A stretch of DNA of 64,000 nt from Guillardia theta CCMP2712 (taxonomy: Eukaryota; Cryptophyceae; Pyrenomonadales; Geminigeraceae): positions 219,901 to 283,900 of the forward strand of contig NW_005434632.1 of the NCBI RefSeq assembly GCF_000315625.1, given 5' to 3'. A program made the position numbers and the translations under genes. Below the pieces are notes generated by a model. It searched no databases. It was not told the origin of the DNA and saw only the letters and a list, made by a program, of their open reading frames with translations. The stretch's first letter is position 1. Each line of letters starts with the position of its first letter. This document shows, piece by piece, positions 12,201 through 23,559 of this stretch.

Positions 12201-13418
12201 AACAGTGCCGACATGGATATCCTTAATCACATCCCCAACCTCCTGCTTATTCTTGATCTCCGACGGAGGCGTGGCAAAGCGCATAACTTTCATGATCTGA
12301 ACGTCCTGCAGACAGACGTCACTTACCTTTCCCTTGAAAACAAATGCATCATTCGCGGGCTTGTCGCACACCAACGAGCAAGGGCCCGCCCAAAAGACGG
12401 CCTTGCTGGATGCCTTGAATGCCCGTTTATTCTGCTGAAGCTGTATGGACACAGAACCGACAAAATCAAACTTGCTGCACATACCACCTTTGCACAGATC
12501 ATGCCCGACAGTAAGATATCTCTTTTATTTGTATCTGAATCGTCATACAAATGACGTTTAGTTTCGTGCTTTTCGATGATTGGTGCCTGCACATAGAGCG
12601 TGTAGCTTGTTCCTTCTTGTACGATCAACCCAAGGTTGTCCAGAAAGCATCGGTCGGGTGGGTCTGTACCCTGTCGACGATGCTTGATAATCGCGAGCAT
12701 GAGCCTCTTGTACTCCAGACACTCTTGCACGTTGTACGGGCCGTCGCTTCGCAAGTACAGCTGGATCCGCTGCTGCAATATGTCCACGTCGTCGCTGACA
12801 GAGTTGACCGACGGCTGAAACGCCGCATCCATTAGATACACCGAATCTGGACCTAACCAAGAGGTTACCTGTACTATCCACAAAAGATGTGCTTGAGGAA
12901 GAGATCCTGGACTCAACCCCCACTAAAGGTCTCTGCTTATACACAACATCCTCGTGTTCGAAATCTTGATTGTTGGTATGGGCATATCTTTCTACGCGGA
13001 CCTGAAGCATGTCCATCAACATTGCCTTCACATCTATTCCCATCGTCGTGAGCTTTTCATATACCATGGACCAGCCCATCCCAGCGAACAACCCATGCAA
13101 TTGGATGAACGAAACGGCAGCGCTGGATGGTCTCTCGGCCTCGCAAGACGTCTCAGGTGATCCGACTTGCAAACGCATCCGGTCCAGGATCTTTCATCAG
13201 CTCAAGGCCTCCCTGTCCTTCGCTGCCATCATCGCGGGTGCGTTCCGGTATGCGTCTCATTCCTTCGGCGGCGGCCACAGCGACATCGCTGGCATGGCGC
13301 GGGGGAATGGTCCTTCGCGCAGTTAAGTGAAGGTATCAGTTAAGTTTGGAGGACAGCAGTGGGCAGTATAAGGGTTGGCTCTCGCTGTCTTTTCTCTTCT
13401 CGTCGGTCGGCCTCAAGA
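11994..13418. mobile_element. Candidate TIR-bounded transposable element (~1.4 kb)
   Basis: An inverted repeat of roughly 95 bp bounds this segment. The left arm is about 11,994-12,104 and the right arm about 13,324-13,416. Matching blocks, allowing for orientation, include gagaaaagacagcgaga, actgctgtcc and caaacttaactgatacctt; the arms differ at scattered bases. The left arm has an extra subterminal copy of aacttaactgatacctt. The interior carries minus-strand coding sequence (12111-13178) with no recognised transposase. Target-site duplications were not identified. The element lies between two divergent paralogous genes. Confidence 0.55.
12111..13178 (-). pseudogene. Broken or intron-poor ORF set inside the TIR element
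   Basis: Three overlapping minus-strand frames together look like one protein of about 350 residues. The first (from 13178) includes YEKLTTMGIDVKAMLMDMLQ and ends its good stretch near 12,855. The second (about 12,855-12,490) includes LRSDGPYNVQECLEYKRLM. The third (about 12,482-12,200) includes KRAFKASSKAVFWAGPCSL and VMRFATPPSEI. The frame shifts between them are not explained by introns of normal size. I do not recognise the family. It may be the element's own gene, now decayed by frameshifts, or one I have not assembled correctly. Confidence 0.4.
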
Positions 13419-13647
13419 TGAATAGTTTCGAGAAGGAGTGTTTTCATCGGGAGGATGTGTTTGGGGGTAGTGGCAGTTGAGGGGTGGGGTGATGTCAGAA
13501 AACCTTCTTGGACTTGTGCGGAGACGGAGGGAGTAGGGTGGTGGGGAAAATATATCCCCACCAAACGTAAATTTGGTGCTGCGGAGTGCCTGGCAAGAGG
13601 AGGGAAGGGGAAGAAAAAGTTGAGGTAACTGGTGACCACGAGCAAGG

Positions 13648-14643
13648 ATGGAAGAGACGATGCAAGCATCAGGAGGCGACTCAAGACAGAAAGACAAAAG
13701 AGCCGTCATATCCGAAGAAATCGCTGTGGAGATCTTTGCAAAGAGAAAGATCTCCTTTAGTTCGAAGCAAAAATCGGCTCACAGCTCCCTGGTGGCCGCC
13801 CAGCATGGAGTTAGTCCTAAGTCCGTTCGAGATGTCTGGGATCGTCGAACTTGGGTAAAGGCTACTATGCCGTTGTGGACACCGGCGGAGGTGGAGCAGT
13901 ACGAGAAGAGTAACAAGCGTCCTCCTGGGCGGCCTCTAGGTAGGACTGACTCTAAACCAAGGAAGCCTCGATCAAGGGCTCAGACGGACATAAAGAAGAA
14001 CGTCAACGAAGTTCTCGCATCCGTCTCTTCAAAGAACAAGTTGAAGACCAAGAAAGGCTCGAGCTCGTCTTCACCTCTTGACCTGGCTTCGTCTTCGTCG
14101 TCCCCGTCTACGACATTCTCGATGGGCAGCGAAGACTCCAATTGTTCAATATCGAAGGATGGTTGCTCACAGCCATCACAGCAACACGATACTCGGGAGA
14201 ATTCATCCGTTTCCCCTCCGAACCTCTCTTCTTTTCAGATGCTTGTCTGCAAGTCTTTGGAGGCCTTGACTCAGGCCCAGACACAAGTCCACAACACGTG
14301 TTACCCTCTACCTACTCATGCAAACAAGCGCTCGAACCCTTGCGTCGACGAGCAGACCAGGCCTGGATGGGAAGAGCCAAATGCGCAGATAAAGCCTGCA
14401 ATCAAGATTGAGGGGTTGAGACCTTTGATGACGAGGATGCCAGCAACTTCGCTGCTGCCTACAAGCCTGCAAGGAGGACTAGCAGGGGGTCCATGTGCTA
14501 CAGCGCTATGGCAGCAGGCGGCGAGGATCAGGCTAGAAAGCCTTGCAGCCAGCAACTCTCTGCTGATGCTGAGACATAGACTCAACTCCTTTGAACAAAT
14601 AATGAAGGGGAGGGAGGGCGGACAGTTGGGCCCTACTCAATAA
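13648..14643 (+). CDS. Helix-turn-helix / AT-hook-like protein, copy 2
   Basis: Uninterrupted 331-residue frame, paralogous to the 9923-10879 gene. Shared blocks are VISEEIAVEIFAKRK, the helix-turn-helix-like LVAAQHGVSPKSVRDVWDRR, the TWVKATMPLWTPAEVEQYEK stretch and the AT-hook-like RPPGRPLG. This copy continues with a Ser-rich linker and ends with an ALWQQAARI...SNSLLML segment. The stop codon lies inside an AATAAA-like string (caataaag), which may double as the polyadenylation signal. It is divergently oriented to its paralogue, with the TIR element between them. The predicted role is DNA binding; its target is unknown. Confidence 0.75.
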   Translation: MEETMQASGGDSRQKDKRAVISEEIAVEIFAKRKISFSSKQKSAHSSLVAAQHGVSPKSVRDVWDRRTWVKATMPLWTPAEVEQYEKSNKRPPGRPLGRTDSKPRKPRSRAQTDIKKNVNEVLASVSSKNKLKTKKGSSSSSPLDLASSSSSPSTTFSMGSEDSNCSISKDGCSQPSQQHDTRENSSVSPPNLSSFQMLVCKSLEALTQAQTQVHNTCYPLPTHANKRSNPCVDEQTRPGWEEPNAQIKPAIKIEGLRPLMTRMPATSLLPTSLQGGLAGGPCATALWQQAARIRLESLAASNSLLMLRHRLNSFEQIMKGREGGQLGPTQ

Positions 14644-15600
14644 AGTACGGTAGAAAGCAGGTAGGGGTCAAACTTAGGAATCATGAGTCATGGGTTTGAA
14701 GCGGTGTGCTGGCTGTATATAAACTGTTGATTTCACTGAGTCAACTTGCGGCAAGTTTCCTGCTGGCCGCGTCGGAGCCGGGACCGGCCGCCGGCCCAGC
14801 GCGCTGGCAGGCGTTAGTCATCCCAGTCCGAGTGTTGACGGCGTTGAACCAGCGGCGTTGAACCTGCGTTGAACCTGTCTCTTTACAGTGCTCTTCAGCT
14901 GCCAGCTCTTTCAAAGGTACTGAGTAGCTCTTTAGCTCACTGTGTGGTCGAAGCGGCGGGGATGAAGGCAAACAGTGGAAGGCAAACCAGGAGGCAACCT
15001 GGAAGCTGCGTGGACTGCTGCGTGGAAGCAGTGCGTGGAAGGCAAACCTCACGGTGTGGTCGAAGCGGGGATGAGGGCAAAGGGATCCGAGGCCGAGAGC
15101 AGCAGGATGCTTTGTTGGGAGGCAAGGGAACACAAGCAGCAGAGCAAAGCTAGAGGAGGCCGAGGAGAGGAGCTGTATCTCTGCATGCCATGATGTTGGA
15201 AGGTAGTGCAGTACGAGGCGGAAGGAGATGCGGGTCAGGAGGAGGCGGCGATTGGAACGAGGGGGAAGAGGAGGAGCGAAAGGAAGCAAAGGCAAGAAGG
15301 TGCAAGGACGAGGACGCGGAGGAGGAGCGGTTGTGGGGAAGGGACATCCCACATCACCCTAATGTTACATGTGATCAGCGATGCAAACGCCTGCGTATCC
15401 TCCTCTCCCCGACGATCTCGTGTCGAAGCCCAAGTATGCAGGTCACTCACGAGCCTCGAGTTGACGTTGCTGAGGGAGACTTGTCCTACCAGTGATCGGA
15501 GGGTCTGGAGTGACAGTTGCAGGAGAGGAGAGGTTCTCCTTCAAGACCTCTCTGGGATGGGTGAGATGAAACCTGGAGCTGCCTCGGCCATGACGGGCTT
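14644..15600. other. Intergenic region, short imperfect repeats
   Basis: A small GC-rich patch (about 14,760-14,805) is followed by imperfect repeats of ggaaggcaaacc/gtggaagc words at about 14,960-15,070. A purine-rich stretch follows (about 15,195-15,345). No convincing exon was found before about 15,600, though a 5' exon of the next gene could lie in 15,340-15,500. Confidence 0.4.
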
Positions 15601-15606
15601 TGCTCC

Positions 15607-17063
15607 CGCAGTTGGTCAACATCTCCTTTTTGGACCAGGAGAAGAGAGTTCTGTTTGTCAATCGTCATCTCTGCACGAGCTGGGATGAGGTACGTGGAAG
15701 GTTGCAAGGAGCGCTCCTAACGTGCTGCTCAGTCGGGGAAGGCGACATACGCCCCCCCGCACGTCGTCGACTTCCATGTCATTCTCTACGGGCTCAAGAA
15801 GCTGAACGTACGCGATGCTCCCTATTCTCTACGTGTATCTTGTCTGGAGAAAGACGGACTCTGTGCAGGTCAAAGGTGTCTGTGCCATCGGGTCGACTGG
15901 GTCCCTCCGTCCCAAGACGGTGCCATGCCTGCTTCCGTCCTGCTCCCCTCGTGAACATCAGCAGGTCCCCGTTGGCTCCATCGTCATGCCTGACGATTAC
16001 GCGTTTGTCCTTCCTGGCAAGAGAGCATCTCCCTCCTGACAGAGAGTCGTTGATGTCTCGTTTTCAGCTCCCGTCACCTTCTGGGGAAAGATTCCCATGG
16101 GCACATTCCAGGTGCTTGCGATCAACCGTAGCTGCCTCTGACGACTTTCTGCTGCAGCCATCGGGGGTTGAAGAAGGAAAGATTCATTTCGCTCCGGCCT
16201 CCAAGGTGTGATGACTTTGAGCATACGAGACGCGATGCATCTCTCAAGGACACAAGGATGATGCTGAGCCCCCATCAGGATGACAGCGATTGGGTCAACA
16301 TGCGTTCGTGGGTTCAGAAGGTGGCGATTTTCAACCTTGACCATGGCATGACATGAACTTTGCGGACAGGTTCTCGCTCCTGTTCTGAAAGAGCATCAAG
16401 GAAAGATCAAGATGGTGTGTGAGCTCGGGAGAGGATCAGAAACGTGTCTCTTGTCCTCAAAGACTGACTGCTCAACGAAAAAAGGCTGAGGGACAAGAGG
16501 AGAAGAACTGGCCGTCGGTGTTTGGTTGCGAAGTTGGAGTTGACGTGAAGGTTGCAAGTTCCGACTGAATGGTGTCAGTAGATTGACTTCGCACCTGCAG
16601 CTCTCTTACGTCCAGACTTGCGGCCCGAGGTTTGAGACCAGATCTGAGATCCAGGTGTTGTAAGCTTACCCGACTTCCACTCGAGAGTTTGAGAGTGCTT
16701 TCATGATTTTGTCAAGTCCCAGATGTTACGTTCTCTGCGTGTGACTTGCAAAATCCTGCAGACTTATGCTACACTGGGGCACATTGTTGGGATGACGTGC
16801 GCGTCGGAATGGACACTAGCGCAGGTTTGTTCCCCTTGCTCGTACTTCTCCCCATCATCTCCCTCCTCCCGTTTTGCCCTGCCATGAACATCGTCACTGT
16901 ACTGATACTGACATCACCTTGTATTGACTGAGTTGTGTATCACTTTGATTGTCAAGAAGCGACATTGACCTCGAACTCTGACTTCTTCTCTTCCTTCTTC
17001 TACTCCTCCTCTTTTTTGTCCCGCTCCCGCTTCCCCTCCTGCTCCTGCTCCTGCTCCTGCTCG

Positions 17064-17122
<59 letters not shown>

Positions 17123-17990
17123 TTGCCCGACTTTCTTTTCCTCATCTCCGCCTCTCACAGGAGCTCTGTCTGCCGTACGTCCTCGTGTGTGCGGTAGACA
17201 ACAGCGCCAACGGCCTGAGCCTCCACCCCGGGGGTCCCGTGCAGGAATATCTGGACCACAAGGGAGACATCGCTGAGGTCAGGAGAGGAAGAGAGGAGGA
17301 GAGGGGGAAGTGGAGGTGTAGAGGAGGAGAGAAGTAGAGGTGTAGAGGAGGGAGTCCAAGGATGGGTGGGGAGAGGGAAGGGCAGAGGAAGGAAAAGGGG
17401 TCAGGGAAGGAGGTGAAGGGGTAGGAGGTGGTTGGAATGGATTGGGGAGACAGAGGGGGGGGGAGATATGTTGGATGGAGCAGGAGAGATGCTGGAGCAG
17501 GAGGAGAAAGTGGAGTCTTGTTCGTCTCCAGTCTCTTCCCGGTGGAGGGTGACGATCTACAGGTGACGTCTAGCCTTGTCAAATGCCTTACGACAGGCCT
17601 GGGAGCTGGAGGGCCCGATGGAAAATGGTGAGGAGGGAAATGACCGAGAGTTGAAGAGTGTGCTTGCTGGAGATCAAAGAGATGGTGCATTCAGCCTCGA
17701 TATCTTGTTGCGAGGAGAGTGTGTTAGAAACAAGGTTTGTTCACCACCGAACAAGTACAAGTGTTGATCAGAAAGGAAGTAAGGAACAAGTACAAGTGTT
17801 GATCAGAAAGGAAGTAAGTTCGGAGAGACATGCAGTCATCCTGCTATGAGTCGTTCCCTCTTCCCCGTCAACTCTCCTCAGCCGTCTCGATACCCTTGAG
17901 GCAGGAGGGCACGCGAAGGTTTTGATTCTTCAAGAACTTATAGAACCTGTAACTTTCTCACCCGAACAAGCCTGGTTGCTCTCCTCCCCC
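15607..17990 (+). CDS. Unrecognised multi-exon gene (boundaries approximate)
   Basis: Several good exon candidates with GT-AG borders share the + strand. 15,607-15,688 reads LVNISFLDQEKRVLFVNRHL, then a gtacgt donor. About 15,733-15,870 contains APPHVVDFHVILYGLKKLNV. Near 15,962-16,020 is VPVGSIVMPDDYAFVLPGK, near 16,064 APVTFWGKIPMGTFQVLAI, and near 16,160-16,207 PSGVEEGKIHFAPASK. Exons near 17,151-17,279 and 17,880-17,980 are possible, but the 17.15 kb one is also open and splice-bounded on the minus strand. I do not recognise the family. Start, stop and the 3' half are uncertain. Confidence 0.4.
17039..17128. repeat. (CTCCTG)n hexanucleotide repeat
   Basis: About 15 near-perfect copies of ctcctg, one with a g for c (ctcgtg). 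It lies just before the splice-acceptor-like site at 17,150, so it probably sits in an intron of the + strand gene. Confidence 0.85.
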
Positions 17991-18224
17991 TCCTCCAGCA
18001 TCCCCCCCCTCCGTCTCCCTCTCTCTCTCTGGTTGTTCCCTTCCCTCTCTCCTCTCTCCCTCCCTCCTTTCATCTCTCTCCTGGCCCTTGCCTCCTCTGC
18101 TAAATCCTCTATCCTCCTCCACTCTCCTCCTCCCTGGCGTTGTCCTTGAATCCTCGACCTCCCTACAACTTCCCCTTGTCACTGCCTCCTCTCTCTCCCT
18201 CCCTCAGTTCTCTTCATCCACCCC

Positions 18225-21200
18225 TTACATCTTGCTTCCTGGAAGCTTTACAATCTCGTCCTGTGCCTGTACAAAAACATTACCTATCCCTCCCTCCTCC
18301 CTCCTCCCTCCTCCCTCTTCATTTCTTCCCCCCCCCTCCCTTCACCATCCTCCTCCTTCCCTCTCCCTTGTCCCTCACCTTCTCCATCAGGCTCATCAGT
18401 TTCTCCTCCTCCTTCCCCGTCATCTGCGGCATGCTTCCTGCATCGGCGACAACGTGAGGACAAGCAGGGGCGACGAGAAGAGGAAGAACAGCGAAGAGAG
18501 AGGGAGATAGGAGGAGGAGAGAGGGAGAGGGGAGGAGGAGGAGAGCGGAGAAGGTTAGATTCTTTGGATGCAGCAGAAACAGCTAGGATGCAGTCATGGA
18601 GGAGAAGAAGACGTGGACGAGACAAGGAGAGAAGAGGACCGTTTCTGCTCCTCGTCTGTCGCCGCCTTGCGTCCGTTACCATGTCCTTCCAGGAATCGAC
18701 CGGGACGTACCATGCTCCTGGGGGAGGATGAGAATAAAAGAGGGAAGATAGAGTGAGGAGAAAGGGGGAGGAGAGGGGGCGAGGGGAGATGCGAGAGGAA
18801 GGCAGCGAGGAGAGAAGAGGAGGAGGAAAGAAGCAGGAGAAAAACAAGAAGGAGGAAGAAGGACGAGAAAGGATGGAGAGGTTGAGGAGGAGGAGGAGGA
18901 CCGTAGTGAAGAGATCGATATCTAGGAGAGTCTTTCGGCACTCTGGGTATGACAGATCGAGAGCTGACAGGCAAAAATTTTCGATCCCACAAGTCCGGGA
19001 CCACCTGCTGCTAGTTACACCCTGTCTGACCTCCTCTTTTTCTCTTCCTCCTCCTACCCGCCGATCCTTGACAAACGATTCGTCCATGTCAGCTTCATGC
19101 CTGACGAGAGAATCAGAACCGGGTGAGGGGGTCATAGGAGGAAGAAGAAACGAAGCTCCTCGCAGCCCTCGAATGCAAGCAAGAGAAGTGGAAGAGAGAG
19201 TGCAGGAATAGCAACGAAAGAAGTAGTCAGGAGGAGGATGATATCAGGGACGACAATGAAGGCGGGAGATGCTGAGGCAGGAGGAGGAGGGTGGGGAGGG
19301 GGAGGAGGGGGAGTAGAAGGGGTAGGGAGAGAGGGGAAGAGGGGGAGGAGGGGGAGGGGGACCTGAGCTCGTTGGGGAGGTTTTCTGCGATTTTGACGCG
19401 AGTCGGAGCATGCCAGATGATAGGAGGGATGATGTCTTCGACTACACTTGAGCTTCAGCAGCAGCAGCAGCGACCGTTGCACCCTCCTTACCTCTTGGCT
19501 GCGGCGCTGACGAAGTTCGAGCTGGTAGGGCTGCAGTCACCTGTGGCTGGTAAGGGGAGGCAACACAGATCTCGCCTGTGCTCTACCTTCTCCTGTTGGT
19601 TCCCCTGCTCCCCTTGCTCGGCTTCCTCCTCCTCCTCCTCCTCCTCCTCCTCCTCCTCCTCCTCCTTTTCCTCTTGCGCAACTTTAACAGCGTTCTGCGG
19701 GGCATGCGGATCATATCGAGTTGAGGGGAAGCGAGGTTCATACCTGATGGCTTGCTGGAGTTTCTTGCTCCTCCACTCCACCCTGCCAGCAGGGACGGCG
19801 GTCAGCGACGAGGGACGAAAACGGCGGGGTGGCATGTTGGCAGCATGACGGAGGGAACAAAGGTTAGGAGAGGGAGGGTGGGGAAGGAGGTCAGGTGGAG
19901 GGGTCAGGTGACAACCCGCTGTATCTGCTGGAACTTGACGTACTGTTTCCTTAAATCTTCCGCGTCCAGCTCCATCAGCAGCCTGCGGGCAAGCAGCCGG
20001 TCGGAAACAAAACTTTCGCCTCCTCCCTCCTCCCTCACTTCTCGTAGTCCATGTCATCGTACATTCCGTCAAGTTCACGCTCGTCCAAGGTCTTGTCTTC
20101 CCGCTTCCTGAGCTCTCCGCAGTCACGCCACGAGCTCATGTGTGAAATCGCTTCTCACTGCAAGGGAATTGTTGTCCGGACATCTTTCAAGAACCTCCAT
20201 GTGACGCCCTGAACGACGTTATCAGGCACAAACAAAATCCAGCGCAGGGAACACAAAACAAAACAAAACAAAACAAACCTCAATAGGAGAAACAACAAAA
20301 CACAGCACAACAGAATCTGGGCAGTAGGAGCAACACAAGACAACAAAAACTCAAGATAGGTACAAGACTACCTGGATTGACTGCGATCGACTAGTTGAGG
20401 GAGGTCTGGAAAGGAAACTCATCAACAAACGAGTATCTCAGTAACGGACATCAAGACATGAAAAGATCTTTGAAGAGATTCTTACTTGATGGTTGTTTCA
20501 ACCCGAGGCGTTCTTCGTTGCCTGAGATGTGTGATGAGGGAGGGGATGGAGGAAGGGGAGGAAGGAAGGGAGGGAAGAGAGGGGAGGGAGGAAGGGAGAG
20601 ATGGAGAGAAGGGGAGGAAGGAAGGGAGGGAAGAGAGGGGAGGGAGGAAGGGAGAGATGGAGAGAAGGGAAGGGGAGGAAGGGAGGGAGGGAGAGAAGGC
20701 AAGGGAAGGGGGTCGAGAAGGGGAGGAGGTTTACCCAAATCTCTCCGTCTGCCATCCTTTCTTCTTGCCCTTCCTCGATGTGACCTCTGCAGGAGCATAT
20801 CACATGTCTGCCGCCTAAGGAAGGGAACCAAAGGGAGACAGCCACACGGGGAATAGTGGCAGAAATTGAGACGGATATGGAGGAGATTGTGGTGGTGGTG
20901 GTGGTGGTGGAGGAGGAGGAGGAGGAGGAGGAGGAGATGGAGATGAAGGATGACGACGAGGAGGAAGAGACGGAGACGACAGGAGGAGAGATAATGGGAC
21001 TGACAAACATCGAGACCAAAACTTCATCGCCTCATCACTCACCTTGATATCTAGAAGTCAGCCACACCTTGCTCTCCCCATACTTCCCCCCGAAGGAGCT
21101 AGCCAGCACCGGAGCATCAGGACATAGAGGAAGTGACAGCCTGCTGTACCTGAGGTTCTCGAAACCGTGTATCGGGGGAACGACAAACTTCCTTACGGCA

Positions 21201-21235
21201 TCTTGCTCCCCCTTCCTCCCGCGGGACAGCTGCAT
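18225..21235 (-). CDS. Unrecognised multi-exon gene, acidic and charged protein
   Basis: The likely start is the ATG at 21235, in an exon containing VPPIHGFENLRYSRLSLPL and KYGESKVWLTSRYQ with a GTGAGT donor. Further minus-strand exons, most with good splice borders, include: GRHVICSCRGHIEEGQEERM (about 20,815-20,745), VQGVTWRFLKDVRTTIPL (about 20,220), LDERELDGMYDDMDYEK (about 20,090), LLMELDAEDLRKQYVKFQQ (about 19,985), a Pro/Arg then Glu-run exon (about 19,840-19,490), IIPPIIWHAPTRVKIAENL (about 19,440-19,370), SVIPRVPKDSPRYRSLHY (about 18,950), AWYVPVDSWKDMVTDARRR (about 18,710) and SMPQMTGKEEEKLMSLMEK (about 18,430). The last exon is AQDEIVKLPGSKM with its stop at 18225. I do not recognise the family. 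The last two exons are the least certain, because the other strand is also open there. Confidence 0.5.
19626..19665. repeat. (TCC)n / poly-Glu codon repeat
   Basis: A trinucleotide run on the + strand that reads as an uninterrupted poly-glutamate stretch on the minus strand, inside an exon of the 18225-21235 gene. Confidence 0.8.
20884..20936. repeat. (GGT)n(GGA)n compound trinucleotide repeat
   Basis: Adjacent ggt and gga runs, lying in what is probably an intron of the minus-strand gene between its exons at about 21,045 and 20,815. Confidence 0.8.
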
Positions 21236-22078
21236 ACAAGGACGTCAACATGCGCTGGGGCACAAGGAGGAGAACGAGGTACCGCGGGTGTGATCCCCGT
21301 TGCTGAAGGAAACTTGAAGGGATGGACTACGTGGGAAAATCCTTCTGCCTGTCGCTTTCCCGCCATGTTTCATGCGACGATGCCACCGGTCTGTTATAAT
21401 CCCTGCCATGCAATTAACATGATGGTTTGGACGGACTAGCACGCTCTCTCTCCTGCCTTTCTTCCTTCCTGTCTTTGCCTTTCATCCTCCCCTCCACCAC
21501 TGTCAGTTTCCTTTCATCTCTACCTGTCACTTTTCTCCTCTTTCTCTCCCTCTCCCTCTCTCTGTCTCTGTCTCTGTCTCTCTGTCTCTGTCTCTGTCTC
21601 ACTCTGTCCTCTCCCTCCTTCCCTCGCTCGCTCGATCTTTACCAACCCCCCCCCCCTCCTCCCCATCGCTCACCAGTACTCTCTCTCTCTCTCATTCTCT
21701 CGCGCCGCAGTGAAAGTCCCAAAGTATTCTGGACTTGTACTCCCGAAGAAATTAACGGCCTGTCATATGGATCACCTGGAACATGCCATGACAACACCTG
21801 GCGCACACCAAGATCGCATAGATGGAAGTTATCAACAACATGATCAGGAACGCGTTTGAGAACAGGGACGATGGAGGAGCACAGGGAGTTAATGATCTGA
21901 AATCACATCGAGACGTCAGTACAGGCAACTCGCTTCCTGGTGGGCTCACGAGGCGAAGAGAAGCTAGTCTTCCGAAGAGGCGCATCACTCGGAAAGCCCT
22001 GGAGATAAACTTGAGATGAGGATTATGTGGTGTTGGAGGGGATTGTTGGATGACGATGAAAAAGGAGAACGTGTAGTC
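21236..22078. other. Region between a minus-strand gene and the first gap
   Basis: Pyrimidine-rich low-complexity sequence (about 21,440-21,700, including a ctctgt repeat) is followed by a stretch open on both strands at about 21,710-22,015. The minus strand can encode a hydrophobic AFLIMLLITSIYAILVC segment near 21,860. There is not enough here to call a gene. Confidence 0.3.
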
Positions 22079-22178
22079 NNNNNNNNNNNNNNNNNNNNNN
22101 NNNNNNNNNNNNNNNNNNNNNNNNNNNNNNNNNNNNNNNNNNNNNNNNNNNNNNNNNNNNNNNNNNNNNNNNNNNNNN
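22079..22178. other. Assembly gap (100 N) beside C homopolymers
   Basis: Exactly 100 N, so the true size is probably unknown. The right flank (22,179-22,203) is almost pure C, and C and G homopolymer runs continue to about 22,510. The gap probably reflects a homopolymer that could not be assembled. Confidence 0.95.
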
Positions 22179-22559
22179 CCCCCCCCCCTGCGCCCCCCCC
22201 CCCGAGTTTTTCATATATAGTTATTTTTTCATATATACCATCACTAAATATAAAATAATTAACACTCTGTTCCCTCTTTTTCTATCCCTCCATCTAACGA
22301 TCTCCGTGGCAGGGCCCCCCCCTCTTACCATCAATGGGGGGGGGGGGTTAAAATATTTTTTTCGTTCCCAGGAATTTTTGGTTGAATAGCTTTCCCCCCC
22401 CCCCCCTAAGCCCCCCCCCTATGCTCTGGGTCTCAGTCTCAGTACCGGTCCAGGTCCCGGTCTCAGTCTCTGTCTCGGTCTCGGTTTCCGCCTCCCCCCC
22501 CCCCCCCTCCGCCCCCTTCTTCTTCCCTAAACATTCTTGTCGGGTGAAACCATGATCTG

Positions 22560-23330
22560 GTTAGCACTCTGTGTGTCCAACGGCTTCCGTTAGCCCTGTA
22601 ACGCCCGGGGGCCACCCGGGCCCTGAGGCGGATCAAGTTGCCGTATGCCATGATCCCGGACATCGGAGATGATCTGAGTGACCGACTGATCCGAGTGGTG
22701 ACTCCGAGTGATCAGGCTGCTGCTGCTAGCCTTGCCCGGGCCGTATCAGGATAGGCTCAGATCACTGTACGGTCACGGGTGACTCAGTACACTGCCACGT
22801 AACTTACGCTAAACTTGAAATCCTCAGGGGCTGAGTCCCGGACGGACCGACCGTCACGGCGTACGGTGTTCCAAGTTCCGGCAAGCCTGTGAGTCCCCCC
22901 GTACTACCCGTATACTACGGAGTACGCCACGGCGGGCCGGGCAACTCACTGCCAGTGAGTCAGAGGGCACGGTTACTACTCAGAGTCGGCCAAACTGATG
23001 ATGCCATGCCACGGACGGTGACACGAGCATTAAAATCTTCACCGCCGGTGTATCCAGCGGACTCCTTCAAGCCTCCGTTACGTGACAGCTGAGTCCGGCG
23101 GCTCATTAGGCTTAGGGCGGGGCCGGCGGCCCGCCGGTACGGCGCGGCGTCGCAGTCACGGTGACGGCCCGGCGGGCCTGCGTCGGCGGCCGGGCCGCCG
23201 CACTGCACTGCAGTGCTGCGCGGCCCGCTCAGTTCAACGGTTAACGGTGACCGCACCGGCCCGGAGTCACTCCGACGCTTTACGTCACTAGTAGTACCGT
23301 ACCGTACGGTCAGACATGGTCCGTCATTCC
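22560..23330. other. GC-rich palindromic-word island (type A), large
   Basis: About 770 bases dense in gtac, ccgg, gggcc, cggtca, cactg/cagtg and gtgac words, with few long exact repeats. Sequence character changes sharply at both ends. No coding sequence is credible. The island ends about 230 bases before the start of the SET-domain gene. Confidence 0.55.
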
Positions 23331-23559
23331 AGAATTTGACCACATCCACCCTCTTACCCGGGGCTCATCCCCAACGACTTGGGTGATGGCGTGGAGAGGG
23401 AGCGGGCGAGGGGAGGGCGCGAAGAGAAGAGCGAGAGAAGAAGAATGCAGAGGAAGAGACATGCACATCTCTTCCTCTCAGCCAGCCGGATCCGCATGCA
23501 GGCAAAGCCGGGATGAGTGGATGAGCAGAGGAGGGAGAAGATCCCGCCGGGTCGAAGGG

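Noticed and set aside
12840-12870. A 16-nt intron (GTAACC...TTAG) that would restore the frame in the TIR element
   Set aside because: Far below known sizes for ordinary spliceosomal introns; a frameshift in a decaying gene is simpler.
18284-19135. Long uninterrupted minus-strand protein of about 280 residues
   Set aside because: Mostly low-complexity intron sequence; only short pieces within it behave like exons of the 18225-21235 gene.
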